This document shows, piece by piece, positions 17,213 to 25,526 of a stretch of DNA of 64,000 nucleotides. Position 1 is the first letter of the stretch. Every line of letters starts with the position of its first letter. This stretch comes from Pantoea cypripedii (GTDB taxonomy: Bacteria; Pseudomonadota; Gammaproteobacteria; Enterobacterales; Enterobacteriaceae): assembly GCF_002095535.1 (NCBI RefSeq), contig NZ_MLJI01000002.1, positions 1,139,752 through 1,203,751 on the forward strand, written 5' to 3'. The notes below the pieces were generated by a model. It made no database searches. It had not been told where the DNA came from and saw only the letters and a program-made list of their open reading frames with translations. The translations under genes and the position numbers were made by a program.

Positions 17213-17845
17213 AAGCAGGAGCGGCCCGGTGCTGACGCACCGGCCGGTCTCCTCCGCCTGCGTCCGTCCCGGTGCAGCGTTCACGCTTTCCTCCTGCTGA
17301 TTTTCCCCACGCTGTGCTTTTTCGCCGGTTGTTTTCCGGCATTTTTCCGCGCCAGAACCACAGAGGGAAAGGACATGGCCCCCTGGCGGCTCCCCGGCGA
17401 TGCCGGGTCGTCAGCCCCGCTCCGCTAACCGGCACAGCCGGTAAGCTCCACCGGACCACGCGGGGCGTGTTCCGGGCCTCCCGGCCAGGGTCTGATGGCT
17501 AAGGTCAAGGGGCTGCAACCGGCTGTCGCCGGTGCGTTCACCGGGCGCGCTGCGCCCTTTAATGCCGCCACGCCGTTCCGTCGTGTCGGATGTGTTCCTG
17601 CTCATCTCCCCCGATCGTGCAGCCTGTTCCGGTGTGCTCCCCGCGGAGGGCTGTTCGTAGCACCGTTCTCCGTCTGCCCTGAAGGGTACGCTTCGCCGTT
17701 CCTCGCCCGTTCGCACTCGCTCTGCTCGCTTGCGCTGCGGCCTCCGGTGACGCCCTTCGTGCATCCCTCGCCCGTCGCTACTCTGCCCTTCGCCGCGAGG
17801 AACTCACCGAAACAGGGTTAAAGCAACCGATAAGAGGAAACCAGC
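17213..17845 (+). promoter_or_regulatory. GC-rich non-coding block upstream of leading-region genes
   Basis: Over 600 bases without a convincing gene. A frame from 17495 to 17821 is open but has poor start context and biased composition, so I reject it. The block is dense in short inverted repeats (for example CCGGGCCTCCCGG at 17473-17485 and ACCGGCTGTCGCCGGT at 17518-17533). Its end shares several words with 15494-15570 before yubB. It may be a structured promoter used on single-stranded entering DNA. Confidence 0.4.
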
Positions 17846-18157
17846 ATGAACACACAGAACGTCAACACCGCCGCTTCAGAATCTACCGAAACACGGGGGA
17901 AGGGACAGGAAAACCGCGACCTGAGTCCGGCTCAGTTTGCGGACCTGTACCTCTGGATCCGTGCAAACGGTGAGTTTACCGGTGTGGCGGGCGTGCACCG
18001 GGCCGTACTGGCCGGACTGACGCTCATTGATGAGCCCACCCCGGAGCCGGAAGCCCTGAAGATTTATGTCCACAAAGGGTATCCCGTGGCCGTCCAGGAA
18101 TACGACACCGGATTTGTGGTCGTCCGGGCGTATTACGCCGCCGCTGCCGGGGAATGA
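17846..18157 (+). CDS. Small conserved hypothetical protein
   Basis: A 103-residue protein starting MNTQNVNTAASESTETRGKG, with a disordered polar N-terminus and a compact second half (AQFADLYLWIRANGEFTGVA). AAGAGGAAA precedes the ATG. It stands 56 bases before the DUF932 gene and is likely co-transcribed with it. Function unknown. Confidence 0.65.
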   Translation: MNTQNVNTAASESTETRGKGQENRDLSPAQFADLYLWIRANGEFTGVAGVHRAVLAGLTLIDEPTPEPEALKIYVHKGYPVAVQEYDTGFVVVRAYYAAAAGE

Positions 18158-18213
18158 TCCCGGCCGGAAAACACGTTGATTTGACCGTCTTTCTCAATAT
18201 AAGGAATTTTATT

Positions 18214-19035
18214 ATGGTCCGTTTTGCCACCCGCTACGCCGCTCCTACGTCTGTCCGTAAAAATAACCCGCTGACCAATGACGAGCTGATGCGCGTCGTG
18301 CCGAGCGCCTTTTCCGCTGAAAAACATGAGTCTCGATCAGAGCGTTATACCTATATCCCGACCATCACGCTGCTGGATAAATTACGTGAGGAAGGTTTCC
18401 AGCCTTATTACGCCAGTCAGTCACGCGTGCGCGATCCGGAGCGTCGCGACTTTACCAGACACATGATCCGCCTGCGCCGGGGAAATAATAATGGTGCCGG
18501 TGAAGTGCCGGAAATAGTTTTGCTGAACAGCCATGACGGGTCGAGCAGTTATAAAATGATCCCCGGTATTTTCCGCCAGGTGTGTACCAACGGACTGGTG
18601 TGCTGGAAATCATTTGGTGAAATCAGCGTGCCGCATAAAGGGGATATTGTGTCGCAGGTGATTGAGGGGGCTTATGAGGTGCTCGGGGTGTTCGATAAGG
18701 TTGAAAATAACATCGACACGATGAAAGCCATTCAGGTAAACAGCGAAGAACGCCGCCTGCTGGGACAACTGGCGCTGGAGTATAAATATGAGGGAAAGGA
18801 GCCGCCCGTATCGGCAGAACGAATTATTCAGCCGCGCGCCTGGTATGACAAAGGTACCGATTTGTGGACCGCGTTTAATATTGTCCAGGAGAATCTGATC
18901 AAGGGCGGTGTCCCCGGCAGAACGGCGAAAGGAAAAAGAACTACGACCCGGCCGGTAACGGGCATTGATGGCGATATAAAACTTAATCAGGCGCTGTGGA
19001 AAATGGCGGAGGAGTTCGCAAAACTCAAAGCATAG
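18214..19035 (+). CDS. DUF932-family plasmid protein
   Basis: A 273-residue protein of the DUF932 family, common in the leading regions of F-like plasmids and in phages. Typical stretches are TYIPTITLLDKLREEGFQPY, VLLNSHDGSSSYKMIPGIFR and CTNGLVCW. The ATG at 18214 follows AAGGAATTTT. The biochemical role of this family is not established. It is the last gene before the opposed transglycosylase gene. Confidence 0.85.
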   Translation: MVRFATRYAAPTSVRKNNPLTNDELMRVVPSAFSAEKHESRSERYTYIPTITLLDKLREEGFQPYYASQSRVRDPERRDFTRHMIRLRRGNNNGAGEVPEIVLLNSHDGSSSYKMIPGIFRQVCTNGLVCWKSFGEISVPHKGDIVSQVIEGAYEVLGVFDKVENNIDTMKAIQVNSEERRLLGQLALEYKYEGKEPPVSAERIIQPRAWYDKGTDLWTAFNIVQENLIKGGVPGRTAKGKRTTTRPVTGIDGDIKLNQALWKMAEEFAKLKA

Positions 19036-19057
19036 CGATTAAACCCGGTGTGCGGGG

Positions 19058-19591
19058 TTATTTTATGGGGGTGTAAACGTCTGCGCTGATAAAGGTTTCC
19101 GGCGCGGGCGTTTTTTTATTCTTCTGTGTCATGGTGGCGTAAACCTCATCGCGGGCGATAAGCACGCGATAGATACTTTTAATTATTGCCGCATACTCCC
19201 GTCGCTGCTTTATCAGCTTCGGACTGGGGCCGGTGTTATACATCCCGACGCTGTCCCAGTTTCTGCCGTACTGCCTGAAGTTACGCGCCTCGATCCATGC
19301 GCCGGTATAAATGCAGATGCACGGATCTTTCAGCAGCCTTTCCCGCGTAATATTAAACTTTTTCAGCTGACTGAAATGAGAGCTGTTGATCTGCATGTTG
19401 CAGACGTCATGTGTTCCCCCGCTGCTTCTGGTATTCAGCGCATTATTACGCATGTGCGATTCCTGAATGGAATGCGCCATCAGCAGGCGCGGATCAATAC
19501 CGAAATCCTTTCCGGCTTTCGTGAAGCACATTTCCGGTTCGGCCTGCACGCTGAATACAGCGGCGAGCCCGAGAACAGCAAACCATTTCAT
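19058..19591 (-). CDS. Orf169-type lytic transglycosylase
   Basis: A 177-residue periplasmic lysozyme-like enzyme of the slt/VirB1/Orf169 group. A signal peptide of about 17 residues (MKWFAVLGLAAVFSVQA) is followed by the transglycosylase fold with the catalytic Glu in HSIQESHMR and the motifs CNMQINSSHF and YNTGPSPKL. It opens peptidoglycan locally so the transfer apparatus can be assembled. In F the equivalent gene also lies just on the leading side of oriT and points away from traM, exactly as here. Confidence 0.92.
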   Translation of the reverse strand: MKWFAVLGLAAVFSVQAEPEMCFTKAGKDFGIDPRLLMAHSIQESHMRNNALNTRSSGGTHDVCNMQINSSHFSQLKKFNITRERLLKDPCICIYTGAWIEARNFRQYGRNWDSVGMYNTGPSPKLIKQRREYAAIIKSIYRVLIARDEVYATMTQKNKKTPAPETFISADVYTPIK

Positions 19592-20206
19592 TCTGATAAT
19601 CTCACGTGCATGCGCATAATGCGCCAGGCGGGTTCGTGTGAAAAATACGCGTTCAGATCATCGCTGGCAAGATAATTCGTTACAGACGCGCACGCGGCGC
19701 TTGAGGCAGTCTGATGAAGACCCTCCCGGATATAAAGAATTCATGAGGATGGCGTTATTTAACAAGCCGCTCTCCGGGGTTATCTTTCATCACACCCCAC
19801 GCAAGATTCTATCTTGCGGTTTTTTGTTTTAATATCATGTTGTTATGTTGTTTTTGAGATAGCATTGAGTCTGTATCTCATTAAAATGTCGTAGAAAGCT
19901 ACGATATTATGGTGTCGTCAGCTACGACATCATGTCGTAGCTTTCTGCTACCTGTTGTCGTAGCTTCCTGTGATATGGTGTCGAAGGATTGTAGATATTA
20001 CTATTTTTCATTGTTTTATATGTCGTACAGTGTCACACCCTACGATATGACAGTGTCGGATTGTACTACCTGTATAAGCGGTGTAATATCGCCGGCATAC
20101 GTGGTTCTGTGTCTGTACGCCCGGTGAAAACGCTGACGGACCCCCGCGCACACATCATCAAAAGAATATTGCTGAGGGTTTATTACCCCGCCATACGGAG
20201 AAAATC
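19592..20206 (-). other. oriT: Origin of transfer (oriT) region
   Basis: The region between the transglycosylase gene and traM is the oriT of F-like plasmids. On the minus strand the nic site reads GCGTGGGGTGT^GATG, matching F's GCGTGGGGTGT^GGTG, with the cut between 19792 and 19791. A 7-base inverted repeat GCAAGAT/ATCTTGC (19801-19817) adjoins it, as in F. Toward traM lie inverted repeats of TCGTAGC: 19889-19904 and 19921-19941, with further copies near 19957 and 20021, likely sites for TraM or another relaxosome protein. The 5' end runs leftward, so the leading genes enter the recipient first. Confidence 0.9.
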
Positions 20207-20611
20207 ATGGGAAGAATGGGGATTTACGTTAAGGATAAAATTGAAAAAGAAATCAGGGATATTTATCAGCTTGAAATCCAGAATGGAGCACATCCGGGAG
20301 AAGTCAGCATATCTTCGACGTGTAATGAGCTTCTGAGACTCGGACTGATTATGCATAAGGCCAAGAACGCAGAAGACAGTTTCTCCCAGCGGGAATGGAA
20401 CCGAGAAGTTATCAGGAAAGTCAGTGGAACACGGGAGGGGATTATGCTTCTGCTTTCGATGGTCACTGAAATTTACCTGCATACAACGGGAGAGAAGGGG
20501 AATGACCGGATTGAGGAACTGTTAGGAGGCTATCTTGCTGAAATCGGAAAAGCAGAAGATGATGCTGAGAACCGGCACTTTGTAAAACCTGATGCATCAG
20601 GGAAAGAGTAA
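20207..20611 (+). CDS. traM: Relaxosome protein TraM
   Basis: A 134-residue protein starting MGRMGIYVKDKIEKEIRDIY. It has TraM's plan: a short N-terminal DNA-binding ribbon-helix-helix region and a helical C-terminal tetramer part, at the position TraM always holds beside oriT. TraM binds oriT and contacts the coupling protein TraD to start transfer. The sequence is well diverged from F TraM, and the neighbouring TCGTAGC inverted repeats are probably its sites. GGAGAAAATC precedes the ATG. Confidence 0.85.
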   Translation: MGRMGIYVKDKIEKEIRDIYQLEIQNGAHPGEVSISSTCNELLRLGLIMHKAKNAEDSFSQREWNREVIRKVSGTREGIMLLLSMVTEIYLHTTGEKGNDRIEELLGGYLAEIGKAEDDAENRHFVKPDASGKE

Positions 20612-20617
20612 ATTTTT

Positions 20618-20806
20618 ATGTGTGCAGGTCCGTGTCCGGGATGCGGGAAGGTATTCATCATTCGTGATAAAAATATCCCAAAATCATCCGTTTTTTTCCC
20701 GGGGCGCGAAAGGACGGGCGTTAAATACCTTCCCGTTAACATGCCGGGGTACTGTTTTTTTCACTTATCGCATTCCTGCCCTGCATGCCGTTGTATCAGG
20801 AGATAA
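20618..20806 (+). CDS. Possible small cysteine-rich protein in the traJ slot
   Basis: A 62-codon frame starts seven bases after the traM stop. It carries cysteines in zinc-ribbon-like spacing: CAGPCPGCGK at the start and HSCPACRCI at the end. GGGAAAGAG lies about ten bases before the ATG. Against it, codon use is not clearly that of a gene. If real it would sit where traJ stands in F but has no similarity to TraJ. Confidence 0.35.
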   Translation: MCAGPCPGCGKVFIIRDKNIPKSSVFFPGRERTGVKYLPVNMPGYCFFHLSHSCPACRCIRR

Positions 20807-21165
20807 TTACCGTCCTCCGCATTGACTCAGCATTTTTGTTACAAAACGCGCACTGTTGCCTCACCCAGAATTCTTACTCAGTCTGTGTTATAAATAATCA
20901 TACTGCGTCGGGATAATAATTCGGTATGGGAACTGCGCCCCGGTTAGCCTGGGGGAGATACCACTCCGTTACGGACGGTATTTTTCCTGCCGGAAAACAA
21001 ACAACATAAACCCGTCGGCCGCAGATTTCCACCGCGCATGTTAATGTCGGTTATTATGAAATCAGACATTATTTATTGCAGACGGATTTGACAGGCATCT
21101 GGCAGGTGGAGGTTTGGTGACGGGAAGGAGAATTACGACGCCGTATGTTAATTACCCGGAAATAT
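20807..21165. other. Gene-poor stretch where F carries traJ
   Basis: No traJ-like gene is present on either strand between traM and the opposed gene at 21203. The sequence holds short inverted repeats such as CCCCGGTTAGCCTGGGG (20938-20954) but no clear promoter. Confidence 0.6.
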
Positions 21166-21190
21166 AAAAAAGCCGGGCATCCTGCCCGGC
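21166..21190 (-). terminator. Intrinsic terminator of the ribbon-helix-helix gene
   Basis: Read on the minus strand, the perfect stem GCCGGGC / GCCCGGC with a five-base loop is followed by TTTTTT. It lies 13 bases beyond the stop of the gene at 21203 and is a textbook rho-independent terminator. Confidence 0.85.
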
Positions 21191-21202
21191 CTGAAGACTG
21201 CC

Positions 21203-21823
21203 TTACTGCTTTTCTTTTTTTTCTTCCCCGGTGTTATTCGTCAGCGGGTTTTCCGCCATTGCCACTTTTTCCGCAATAAATTCATCAAAGAGAATGGCCA
21301 GTTCACGCAGGCGCCTGACTTCTTCGTTCTCCGGCAGCTGCTGCTCCGTGAAATAATTCAGGGAATCCAGCAGGCGCTCCATAATTTCCTGATTCACGCT
21401 GCGCTGATTAAATCGCGCACTGATTTCCATATCGCGGCGTAAATTAAGGGGAAAACTGCTGCTGAACGCCCGGTTCTTTCCCGGCACGAACGTTTTCCTG
21501 TCCGCCCCGTTATTTTCCTGTACCGCATACTCCCGGCGGATAATATCCAGCCGTGACTGGAGGAACTCATCAAATAATCTTGCCAGCGCAACCATCCGCT
21601 GACCCTCATCGGTTTTAATCACCGGCCTGCGCGGCGTGAACCGCAGGGAACTGACCAGGCGACTGATGACCTCATCATTCGTCGTGTACCCCCTGACGCG
21701 GGCGGCGACCCGCAGCTCCATCAGCAGGTTCTCCGGCAGCCACAGCTTGCGGTACTGCATTTCTCCCTGTGCGTACTTCCGGGGGCGTCCGCGACCGTCG
21801 CCCAGCTTTTCTTTTACTTTCAT
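21203..21823 (-). CDS. Tandem ribbon-helix-helix protein, TraY-like regulator candidate
   Basis: A 206-residue protein with two related ribbon-helix-helix segments: one near residues 23-65 (YRKLWLPENLLMELRVAARV) and one near residues 120-155 (SSSFPLNLRRDMEISARFNQ). F TraY is also a tandem ribbon-helix-helix protein and both activates the tra promoter and helps nick oriT, but it is 131 residues long and encoded at the head of the tra operon. Here the gene points away from traA and has its own terminator. A TraY-like role is inferred from fold and place. AAGGAGG precedes the ATG. Confidence 0.7.
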   Translation of the reverse strand: MKVKEKLGDGRGRPRKYAQGEMQYRKLWLPENLLMELRVAARVRGYTTNDEVISRLVSSLRFTPRRPVIKTDEGQRMVALARLFDEFLQSRLDIIRREYAVQENNGADRKTFVPGKNRAFSSSFPLNLRRDMEISARFNQRSVNQEIMERLLDSLNYFTEQQLPENEEVRRLRELAILFDEFIAEKVAMAENPLTNNTGEEKKEKQ

Positions 21824-21924
21824 GTTTTTAAACCTCCTTAAGAGGCGTGCCCTGAGTAAGCGGAAAGCCTACGCGTCTGTCGTCCGGGAATAATCTTAAA
21901 AATCTTAAAGTGAAGGGTTAAAAG

Positions 21925-21940
21925 TGTGACATGAGTCACA
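21925..21940 (+). promoter_or_regulatory. CRP-binding site upstream of traA
   Basis: TGTGACATGAGTCACA matches the cAMP-CRP consensus TGTGA-N6-TCACA exactly and lies about 95 bases before traA and 100 bases before the divergent regulator gene. It could activate either or both promoters and would link transfer to carbon status. Function is inferred from sequence only. Confidence 0.7.
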
Positions 21941-22033
21941 GATTTTTTTTTTTTGAGAAAATGTACACTTACGTCGCGTTACGTCTGTTTACGCGCAACG
22001 ACATTTCCTTAACTCAAACTGAGGGTTTTTTAC

Positions 22034-22426
22034 ATGAAAGTTGTCACAGGCAAACCCGCGCTGGCGGAGGGGGCTGCGGAAGCCTGCCCGGCGTTCCGGA
22101 CCGCACTACCATCCGGTTTTATCGGCACGCTTTACCGCAGCTTTAGTCTTCTCTGGCGTCACCGCGCTAACGTGCTGCTGATCGCCCTGGCGGTGCTGTT
22201 CTTCGCACTCCCGCATCTGGTGCGCGCCGAAGACCTGCTCTCCAGCCAGAAACAGGACGCGAAGGATACGTTCGGCCACGGCAGCACCATCGAGTGGGGG
22301 CTGTACATTGCCGAGGTACTCATCTCCATCGGCGCCTACATCAAAACCCGCAACCCGATGCTGTTCGTCGGCGGCCTCGGCTTCCTCATCGTCGTCACCC
22401 GCGTTCTCTTCAGCCTCGCCGGTTAA
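22034..22426 (+). CDS. traA: Pilin precursor TraA
   Basis: A 130-residue precursor of the conjugative pilus subunit. A long leader ends in FFALPHLVRA, giving a mature pilin of about 65 residues that starts EDLLSSQKQDAKDTFGHGS. Two hydrophobic segments follow (WGLYIAEVLISIGAYI and MLFVGGLGFLIVVTRVLFSL) separated by the basic turn KTRNP, as in F pilin. It is the first gene of the long tra operon. No traQ was identified with certainty. Confidence 0.9.
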   Translation: MKVVTGKPALAEGAAEACPAFRTALPSGFIGTLYRSFSLLWRHRANVLLIALAVLFFALPHLVRAEDLLSSQKQDAKDTFGHGSTIEWGLYIAEVLISIGAYIKTRNPMLFVGGLGFLIVVTRVLFSLAG

Positions 22427-22434
22427 TCCCCGTC

Positions 22435-22737
22435 ATGGACAGGGAATCGCTTCAGTACCAGTTCCCGGAAACCCTCAATCAGCAGAAACGCCTGCTCGGA
22501 CTCCCGCCAGAGGAGGCCGGCGTCATCGTTGCGTGCGCCGGCATTGGCCTGCTCTGCGACATGTTCATCGTGATGCTGGTTGTGGCTGGCGCGCTGTGGC
22601 TGTTAATCCGCCATCTGAAGAAAGGGCAGGGCACCTGGTGGCTCCTGAACCTCCTTTACTGGTATCTGCCGACCGCGCTGCTCCGGCTGCAGTTCAGGCG
22701 GGTGCCCGATTCGGGCAACCGGCACTGGATGCAGTAA
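22435..22737 (+). CDS. traL: Pilus assembly protein TraL
   Basis: A 100-residue inner-membrane protein (VirB3 counterpart) of the F-type secretion system. It has the QFPETLNQQKRLLGLPPEE opening and a hydrophobic hairpin (IVACAGIGLLCDMFIVMLVV) typical of TraL, ending with WYLPTALLRL. It starts eight bases after traA. Confidence 0.9.
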   Translation: MDRESLQYQFPETLNQQKRLLGLPPEEAGVIVACAGIGLLCDMFIVMLVVAGALWLLIRHLKKGQGTWWLLNLLYWYLPTALLRLQFRRVPDSGNRHWMQ

Positions 22738-22788
22738 CCCGTGCGCCACCTCCGGGTGGCGCATATTACCGACAGAAGGAAAACCGAT

Positions 22789-23388
22789 ATGAAGTACAAG
22801 GTCCGGGAGGGGCGCAACCGTGTGACGGTACTGGCGCTGGCGGGGCTGGGTTCGCTTCTGGCCCTGAGCCTTGCCGCGAACGGCATCACCGGCGCCCTCG
22901 CGTGGCACTTCGCCCGCACCCAGAAAACCATCACCGTTCCGATGCTGTTTGACCGGCCGTTTGTCTCCACCGCCGCCTCCGGAGACGACGCCCTGAACGG
23001 ACTGCTGGTCCGCTCGTTTATCAATCTCCGCCTGTCCGTCACGCCCGAGACCGTGGACAGCCAGCACGCCGCCCTGCTGCGCTTTGTTCCGCCGGAAGAC
23101 CGTGACGCCATGAAAAAACAGCTTGCCGCCGAAGCTGAGTACATCAGAAAGAACGGCGTCTCCTCCGTGTTCCGCCTTGACGATGAAACCACCGACACCA
23201 CCACCGGTGACATCATCGTCCGGGGCACCCTGAGCGCCGGCACCACCAACGGCAACCTGAAACTTTCGCTGCCGGACACGAAAAAAGCCTGGCGACTCAG
23301 CGTGCACTACGTGGACGGCCTTATCCGCCTGACGGCCTTCACGGAAGTACCCTGGACGCAACCTGACCGCCGCCCGCAACAGGAATGA
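22789..23388 (+). CDS. traE: Pilus assembly protein TraE
   Basis: A 199-residue protein of the TraE/VirB5-like slot of F systems, with one membrane anchor near residues 14-38 (VTVLALAGLGSLLALSLAAN) and a periplasmic domain (SGDDALNGLLVRSFINLRLS; WRLSVHYVDGLIRLTAFTEV). It is part of the envelope channel through which pilin and DNA pass. AGAAGGAAAA precedes the start. Confidence 0.92.
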   Translation: MKYKVREGRNRVTVLALAGLGSLLALSLAANGITGALAWHFARTQKTITVPMLFDRPFVSTAASGDDALNGLLVRSFINLRLSVTPETVDSQHAALLRFVPPEDRDAMKKQLAAEAEYIRKNGVSSVFRLDDETTDTTTGDIIVRGTLSAGTTNGNLKLSLPDTKKAWRLSVHYVDGLIRLTAFTEVPWTQPDRRPQQE

Positions 23389-23391
23389 ACC

Positions 23392-24129
23392 ATGAAGAAA
23401 ACCGTTTCCGTGCTCACCGCCCTGGCAGCGCTCACGCTGATGCCCGCCGTGGCCTCTGCCGTGGTGCCCGGCCCGGCCGGCACCGTATTTGAGAATAACG
23501 CGCACCTGAAGGCGCAGATGAGCAACACCAGCCCGAATAAAATCGTCATTGACGGGGAGCTTATCACCGCCGTCACCGGTCCGGAGGGGGCCTATACGAA
23601 AGACAGCACCGCCGACGGCGCACTGCTCATCACCCCGCTGACCGGACAGGATTTCACCCTCTTTATCGAAACGGCCGGCGGGGTGAGCGTCTCGCTCGAC
23701 GTGTCCCCGAAACCCGGCAGCGGCCGCACGCTGGAGCTTATTCCGGCGGACGTGCCGCTGAAGCCGAACCCGGATGCGAAGGCGTGGGAGGAGAGCCAGC
23801 CGTTCCCGAAGACGCTGGTCAGCGTGGCGCGCACCGTGGCAAACGGCGGCGTGCCTGACGGCTATACCGACATGAAGGCCAGCCGGGCTCCGGCGTACAA
23901 CCCGCCTGCCGGCGTCCTGCTCACGCCGGAGCGACAGCTGGCAGGCTCGCACCTGCGGGTGGTGCGTTACCGGATGAAAAACACCGGTTACGTCACCCGC
24001 GCCCTCAGTGAAAAGCAGTTCTGGCAGAAAGGCGTGCGCGCGGTGATGCTCTCCACCCGCACCCTGTATGCGAACGGCGAAGGGTACGTGTGGGTGATTT
24101 TCTCCACGGATAAGGAGGGCGGGGCATGA
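23392..24129 (+). CDS. traK: Secretin-like outer-membrane complex protein TraK
   Basis: A 245-residue exported protein. The signal peptide (VLTALAALTLMPAVASA) is followed by a beta-rich body. TraK is the VirB9-like, secretin-related part of the F-type outer-membrane core complex with TraV and TraB. The start is three bases after the traE stop and its end overlaps traB by four bases. Confidence 0.92.
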   Translation: MKKTVSVLTALAALTLMPAVASAVVPGPAGTVFENNAHLKAQMSNTSPNKIVIDGELITAVTGPEGAYTKDSTADGALLITPLTGQDFTLFIETAGGVSVSLDVSPKPGSGRTLELIPADVPLKPNPDAKAWEESQPFPKTLVSVARTVANGGVPDGYTDMKASRAPAYNPPAGVLLTPERQLAGSHLRVVRYRMKNTGYVTRALSEKQFWQKGVRAVMLSTRTLYANGEGYVWVIFSTDKEGGA

Positions 24130-25508
24130 GCAGCATCAATACCCTGACCCGCCGCCGGCAGTGGATGATTGCAGGTACCGCGGCTGCGGTGATGCTCGCC
24201 ACCGGTGGCGGCATCTGGGCGTATTCACGCCACCAGGCTGAGCTGAACCATCCGGCACAGAAATCCGCGCCGGATATGACCGGCAGCCTGGTCAGCACGT
24301 CCTTCACCAGCAGCGTGGCCACCTCGGCGCTGCAGCAGCAGCAGAACAAAACCGCCGGGCTGGAGAAAGACCTCTCAACCCTTACCGGGACGCTGAAAAC
24401 GCAGAATGAGGACCTGAAGAAGCAGCTCAGTACGATGGCAGATGCCATCACTCAGCTGCAGAAGCAGCAGATGCAGGAAGACAGCAAACCGCCTGCCGGG
24501 CCGGGACAGGGCAGCACACCGCCGTCCGGTCCCGCTGCGAATGCCCCGGTGGCCACCGGGCCGGCGGGACCGGCACAGTGGCGTGTGGGTGATGCGACCG
24601 GCGGTCCGGCTGCGGGGCAGGGTAACCGTTTTTATCCGGCGCAGGGCTTTTACCCCGGCACCGGCACGGTACGCGGCGGTCTGCAGCGGGACACCTTCAC
24701 CTACGCCTCGCTCGCGGCGAAAAAAACGAACCTGCCGTGGATACCGTCGGGTTCGTTCTCCGAGGCGGTCATGATTGAGGGGGCAGACGCCAACGCCAGC
24801 GTGACCGGTCAGCAGAATACCTCGCCCGTGGTCATCACCCTTATCGGCGATGTCTCCCTGCCCAACGGCAAAACGTACAGCCTCGACCAGTGCCGCGTCA
24901 CCGGGGAAATCTACGGTGATATTTCCAGCGAGCGCGGCGAAGTCCGCACGAAAAACATCAGCTGCATCCTGAAAAACGGTAAACACATCGATATGCCGTT
25001 TGACGGGCATGTGGCCTACCAGGGCAAGCAGGGTATCCGCGGCAAGCCGGTTATGCGCAACGGGGCCATCATCGCCAATGCCGGTGCGGCCGGCCTGCTG
25101 TCCGGTTTCGGTGAGGGTATCAAATCGGCCGCCACGCCGACCGTGGGTCTGGGGGCCTCGGCGTCTGTGGGCGCGGGCGATATCCTCAAGCAGGGACTCG
25201 GCGGCGGGGCCAGCAAGGCCGCTGACACGCTGAGTCAGTACTGGATCAAGCGTGCCGAGCAGTACCACCCGGTGATTGATATCGGCGCCGGTAACGCCGT
25301 CACCGTGGTGTTCCAGCAGGGCTTCCGGCTGGAGACCATTGAGGATGCGGACGCGGAGAAAGAGAAGAAAGCCGCGCCACAGGCCAGCGCGCAGCAGACT
25401 GCCGCGGTCACGCCGGCAAACAGTGGTGGCGGCAATGCCCCGGTACTGAACCCCGACGAAGTGCTGCGTCAGGCCAGCCAGCTGCGCCTGGGTGACACCA
25501 TCAACTGA
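24126..25508 (+). CDS. traB: Envelope-spanning channel protein TraB
   Basis: A 460-residue VirB10/TrbI-type protein. An N-terminal membrane anchor (residues about 13-33, IAGTAAAVMLATGGGIWAYS) precedes a coiled-coil stretch (about 75-115, LSTLTGTLKTQNEDLKKQLS), a Pro/Gly-rich linker, and the beta-barrel domain (EAVMIEGADANASVTGQQNT; LSGFGEGIKSAATPT). It bridges inner and outer membranes. ATGA overlap with traK shows coupling. Confidence 0.95.
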   Translation: MSSINTLTRRRQWMIAGTAAAVMLATGGGIWAYSRHQAELNHPAQKSAPDMTGSLVSTSFTSSVATSALQQQQNKTAGLEKDLSTLTGTLKTQNEDLKKQLSTMADAITQLQKQQMQEDSKPPAGPGQGSTPPSGPAANAPVATGPAGPAQWRVGDATGGPAAGQGNRFYPAQGFYPGTGTVRGGLQRDTFTYASLAAKKTNLPWIPSGSFSEAVMIEGADANASVTGQQNTSPVVITLIGDVSLPNGKTYSLDQCRVTGEIYGDISSERGEVRTKNISCILKNGKHIDMPFDGHVAYQGKQGIRGKPVMRNGAIIANAGAAGLLSGFGEGIKSAATPTVGLGASASVGAGDILKQGLGGGASKAADTLSQYWIKRAEQYHPVIDIGAGNAVTVVFQQGFRLETIEDADAEKEKKAAPQASAQQTAAVTPANSGGGNAPVLNPDEVLRQASQLRLGDTIN

Positions 25509-25526
25509 CAGGAACAGGAGACGGCT

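Noticed and set aside
17495..17821. 108-codon plus-strand frame in the leading region
   Set aside because: No ribosome binding site, odd composition, and it lies in DNA full of inverted repeats that looks non-coding.
21203..21823. Direct naming as traY
   Set aside because: The tandem ribbon-helix-helix plan fits, but orientation, length and lack of clear sequence likeness make the gene name unsafe.
22603..23952. Minus-strand open frame of 449 codons opposite traE and traK
   Set aside because: Same reason: shadow of well-identified tra genes, with an Arg/Gly/His-rich translation.
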